This document shows positions 61,336 through 64,000 of a stretch of DNA of 64,000 nt, piece after piece (within the stretch, counting starts at the first letter, position 1; each line of letters opens with the position of its first letter). This DNA comes from Chelativorans sp. ZYF759 (GTDB taxonomy: Bacteria > Pseudomonadota > Alphaproteobacteria > Rhizobiales > Rhizobiaceae), in contig NZ_WVVV01000005.1 of assembly GCF_012911015.1 (NCBI RefSeq), forward strand, positions 262,608 through 326,607, in the 5' to 3' direction. The position numbers and the translations under genes are program-made. The notes under the pieces were generated by a model. It saw nothing but the letters and a program-made list of their open reading frames with translations. It was not told the origin of the DNA and ran no database searches.

Positions 61336-62685
61336 ATGCGAGCGGTGGAGCTTTTTTGTGGGGCCGGAGGCATGAGCCTTGGTCTCAAAAGGGCGGGATT
61401 CGAGATCATTCAGGCGTACGATGCATGGCGGCCGGCGGTGGAGGCTTACCGCCGCAACGTGGGTCCCCACGTCTGGCAGGTTGACCTCAAGGACATTTTC
61501 CGATTCGGCCCAATGCTCGCCTCCCTGTCTCCAGACATGGTAGTGGGTGGGCCGCCCTGCCAGGATTTCTCGTCTGCTGGGCAGCGCGTCGAGCGCGAAA
61601 ACGCGGCTCTTACGCGGGCCTTTGCGATGCTGGTGGCGATAGCGCGTCCCGAATGGTTTGTGATGGAGAATGTGGCCCGCGCCTCCTCCTCAAAGGCATG
61701 GGCTGATGCGCGAGGAATGCTCGTCAAGGCCGGCTATGGCCTGACAGAGGCCAAGCTGGATGCCAGCTGGTATGGAGTGCCCCAGGTCCGGAAACGGCTT
61801 TTCGTGATCGGGCGCCTCGGAGAAGCTCATGGCTTCCTCGAAACCGCTCTGGCCGCCGCGAAATCTCCCCGCCAGATGACCGTCCGCGACATGCTTGGAG
61901 ATGGTCTCGGCGATGCCTTCTATGCCCATCCGCGGATGCCTGGGAAGCGCGGCCTGTGGTCGGCGGACGAGCCGGCTCCCACCATGCGCGCTTCCTCCCG
62001 GCGCCCTATGCCCGAAGGGTATCGCATGCATCCCGATGACATCGCGCTCCTGGAGAGGGCCTCATTCTTCACCCGACCCTATCGCACGGGTCGGGGTGTC
62101 CGGACGCTCGACGAGCCGTCGCCTGCCATCATACGTACATCACGGGAGCGACCTCGCCCCCACTACCTTTCAAGCCCGCACCCTGCCGATCCCGTCCACC
62201 CGTTGGAAGCGGCAATTCTCACGCAGGACCAAGTTTCGCGAATCCAAGGATTCCCGCCCTGGTGGGACTGGTCTGGAGCCACAATGAGGGACATCGACCA
62301 GATGATCGCGAATGCCGTGCCGGCACCGCTAGCCCAGGCGATCGGCAGCGCGGTTCTGGCCCGCGCAGCAGGAGAGACGATCCCCGAGATCCAGGGCCGC
62401 TTCCTCCATTGGCTGCGGAAGCGCGGACGATCTGACCAAGCTGCAAGGAACGTGAAGTCTCAGGTCAATCGCGCGCGCCGCCTTCTGGGCGGTCGCACCT
62501 ATGCCGACCTCGGAATCGAACTGGCCACGCTCGAAACCCGCGCAGGGTTCTCAGTTCTTCCAACCCGTACGAAATCCGACCTGCGGGCAGCGCTCAGGCT
62601 GCACCGGGATTGGCTGGCAAAGGCAGAGGCATCACCCCGCTCCAGAGGTAATGTCGCCATCCAAATCACCAAGGCGGTGGCATGA
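61336..62685 (+). CDS. second DNA (cytosine-5) methyltransferase
   Basis: A 449-residue C5 methyltransferase: VELFCGAGGMSLGLKRAGF at the N-terminus, catalytic GGPPCQDFSSAGQ with C75, MENVAR near 115, QVRKRLFVIG near 154, RIQGFPPWWDWSG and ANAVPAPLAQAIG. A C-terminal tail of about 100 residues (SDQAARNVKSQVNRARRLLG onward) follows the catalytic fold and looks helical and basic, possibly DNA-binding. ATG 61336 starts the fold at once; a longer in-frame frame crosses the operator. It is not closely related to the first methyltransferase, so the two probably recognise different sites. Confidence 0.92.
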   Translation: MRAVELFCGAGGMSLGLKRAGFEIIQAYDAWRPAVEAYRRNVGPHVWQVDLKDIFRFGPMLASLSPDMVVGGPPCQDFSSAGQRVERENAALTRAFAMLVAIARPEWFVMENVARASSSKAWADARGMLVKAGYGLTEAKLDASWYGVPQVRKRLFVIGRLGEAHGFLETALAAAKSPRQMTVRDMLGDGLGDAFYAHPRMPGKRGLWSADEPAPTMRASSRRPMPEGYRMHPDDIALLERASFFTRPYRTGRGVRTLDEPSPAIIRTSRERPRPHYLSSPHPADPVHPLEAAILTQDQVSRIQGFPPWWDWSGATMRDIDQMIANAVPAPLAQAIGSAVLARAAGETIPEIQGRFLHWLRKRGRSDQAARNVKSQVNRARRLLGGRTYADLGIELATLETRAGFSVLPTRTKSDLRAALRLHRDWLAKAEASPRSRGNVAIQITKAVA

Positions 62686-62697
62686 CAAAGCCAAAAG

Positions 62698-63228
62698 CTA
62701 GCTTGCTCCAGAGGGGTGCGGGGTGTCGGTTGGTTCTTCAACGGGTTGGGCTAGAAGGTGCTGGGGTACCATCTCCACTGTGACACCCGCCAACTCAAAG
62801 ATGCTGCGGGCATATCGATAGTGGTCAAGCCATTTCTGGTCTCGTACGGCATCGCCGCCGGGACTTGGGACTACCACTCGCGCAATGCCAACTGCTACGA
62901 TGGCTCGTGCACAATCGGCGCAGGGAAACAATGTCCCGTACATCGTGGCACCGAGCAGCTGTGAACCATTCTGCAGCGCGGAGAAGATCGCATTTCGTTC
63001 TGCATGTTCCAGCACGTGATACTTCCAGTGGGGGTCACCTTCCACCGCAGCATGACTCTGAAGCAGAGTTAGGCTCAGACGTTTGGGCGGGGCATTGGCG
63101 CCAACCCCAAGGATGCGTCCGTTAGCATCGGCGATCACCGCTCCCACCTTGCGATGGGGATCATGGCTACCTTCTTGGGCTGCTTGGCTCTGGCGGAGCA
63201 ATCGGAGGTCGTTGTGAGAAATTGCCAT
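62698..63228 (-). CDS. CMP/dCMP deaminase family protein
   Basis: A 176-residue zinc deaminase. Motifs HAERNAIFSAL (His ligand and catalytic Glu) and PCADCARAIVAVGIARVV (two Cys ligands) are intact, and DPHRKVGAVIADANGRILGV is the usual start. Such enzymes deaminate dCMP or related nucleotides. It lies divergent from a dCTP-deaminase-like gene 47 bp away, so the pair may be a nucleotide-depletion module. It could also be a modified-base or housekeeping deaminase. Confidence 0.85.
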   Translation of the reverse strand: MAISHNDLRLLRQSQAAQEGSHDPHRKVGAVIADANGRILGVGANAPPKRLSLTLLQSHAAVEGDPHWKYHVLEHAERNAIFSALQNGSQLLGATMYGTLFPCADCARAIVAVGIARVVVPSPGGDAVRDQKWLDHYRYARSIFELAGVTVEMVPQHLLAQPVEEPTDTPHPSGAS

Positions 63229-63275
63229 CAGAAACGATCGAAGTTATCAACACCTAGCGGGGTTGGGAGGAAGGG

Positions 63276-63857
63276 ATGACGCTTGTATCAGCAAGTGGGC
63301 TAGATCATGAGAAGTTTTTCAAGGAAGGCATTCCTAGATGCCAAGGTTCCAGTTTTGATCTGACCATAGGAAAAATCTATGACTGCGAGGGGCAGGAGGT
63401 CAACGGACCATATATTCTGGCACCTGGACATATGGTTCAGGTAGTGTCGAACGAGGTGTTCGACCTGCCGCCGCATATTACCGGACATGTGACCTACAAA
63501 ACAGGCTTAACTAGCCAAGGTATATGGGCGCTCACAGTAGGTATTGTTGACCCTGGGTGGGACGGCCCGGTAGCCACAACACTGTTAAATTTCAGGAGCA
63601 CGAAATTCGCTATACATCAGGGGGAGCCATTTCTGCGCGTGAGTCTATTTGAGCACGAGCCCGTTTCAAAAGAAAGAATTCGGAAGGCTCCAGATCTGAA
63701 AGAATACCTGAAAACAATACAGAATTCAGCTTCGACGATTTTTCCAGAGACATTCTTGAACACTGATGACCTTGCGCGCAAAGCAGGTGAAAGAGCTGTA
63801 AAAGTAATGAGAAATTGGGCGGCGATCTGGATCGCTGGCATCGCTCTCATTTTGTAA
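63276..63857 (+). pseudogene. dCTP deaminase/dUTPase-like protein with C-terminal membrane segment, cut by IS
   Basis: 193 visible residues. The trimeric dCTP-deaminase/dUTPase fold is recognisable: CQGSSFDLTIGKIYD near 22-36, LPPHITGHVTYKTGLTSQGI near 74-93 and GIVDPGWDGPVATTLLNF near 99-116. Residues about 178-193 (RNWAAIWIAGIALIL) start a membrane helix. The reading frame then ends at a TAA supplied by the first bases of an IS66-type element at 63854, so the natural C-terminus is lost. Deaminases of this superfamily deplete dCTP in some antiphage systems; a membrane-anchored form is less usual. The ribosome site before 63276 is GGAAGG. Confidence 0.75.
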
Positions 63858-64000
63858 CCCTTCGGCGTAGGACGCCTTGTGCGGTTGGAAGGCGGCCAAG
63901 AGATTGTGCGTATGGATATGCATACTCACACTCACACTCACGAAGTGTCCCGGCTGGAGGTCGTCGACACTGGTCGCCGCCGTCGATGGACGGATGAAGC
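63854..64000 (+). mobile_element. IS66-family insertion sequence, left end (runs off window)
   Basis: It begins GTAACCCTTCGGCGTAGG; IS66-family ends start with GTAA. An open frame from 63912 follows with the typical TnpA-type N-terminus. The right end and target duplication lie outside the window. Confidence 0.7.
63912..64000 (+). CDS. IS66-type TnpA (OrfA), N-terminal fragment
   Basis: 29 codons are visible: MDMHTHTHTHEVSRLEVVD then TGRRRRWTDEA. The RRRRWTDE segment is the usual start of the small IS66-family accessory protein, which assists the DDE transposase. The frame is open at the window edge. Confidence 0.65.
   Translation, partial: MDMHTHTHTHEVSRLEVVDTGRRRRWTDE

Overview
The window is GC-rich alphaproteobacterial DNA, most probably from the order Hyphomicrobiales (a Mesorhizobium, Nitratireductor or Chelativorans-like organism). 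That is inferred from the mix of ABC, TRAP and TTT uptake systems, P4-type integrases, a MobA/MobL (MOBQ) relaxase and an IS66-type element; no rRNA or tRNA gene is present to confirm it.

Positions 1-31443 are mostly metabolic and transport DNA. From the left: the end of a polyamine-type ABC uptake operon with a crotonase and an acyl-CoA ligase; a lytic transglycosylase with a SPOR domain; a minus-strand sulfate-assimilation block (Rrf2 regulator, sulfate-binding protein, CysT, CysW, CysA, SLC13-type permease); a chromate-resistance pair (rhodanese-ChrB fusion, ChrA); a frameshifted integrase whose first 246 bp recur about 2.3 kb away, bracketing an oxidase-like membrane protein and an MFS exporter; a flavin monooxygenase with a DctPQM TRAP transporter and an IclR regulator; and a FadR-type regulator divergent from a fumarylacetoacetate-hydrolase-family enzyme and a TctC/TctA-TctB transporter.

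Positions 31834-44744 are a P4-type integrative island. Short direct repeats resembling a tRNA-Ser 3' end bound it, paired CACGTGCC arm-type repeats lie just inside each end, and its integrase sits at the right end. It carries a HEPN (Swt1-like) protein, two related small helix-turn-helix proteins, an HNH endonuclease and several unknown proteins. A nearly gene-free 2-kb stretch (35449-37421) holds the most unusual object in the window: three related modules of about 310-325 bp. Each is saturated with one short word and its reverse complement (TGGCC, TGGTCC or TGGAC), but the word differs from module to module while spacers, head, tail and hairpin positions are kept. The pattern looks like covarying helices. 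The island also has families of GTATCGC/GCGATAC hairpins at gene ends and a shared GTTAACC promoter motif.

Positions 44745-64000 are plasmid-like and defence-like: a self-regulated HTH-GTPase, a mobilisation operon with an overlapping gene inside the relaxase, a replicase, DUF2958-type genes, and a cassette of cytosine methyltransferase, double-GHKL ATPase/kinase, receiver protein and second cytosine methyltransferase. Two nucleotide-deaminase-family genes follow; the second is cut by an IS66-type element that runs off the end.
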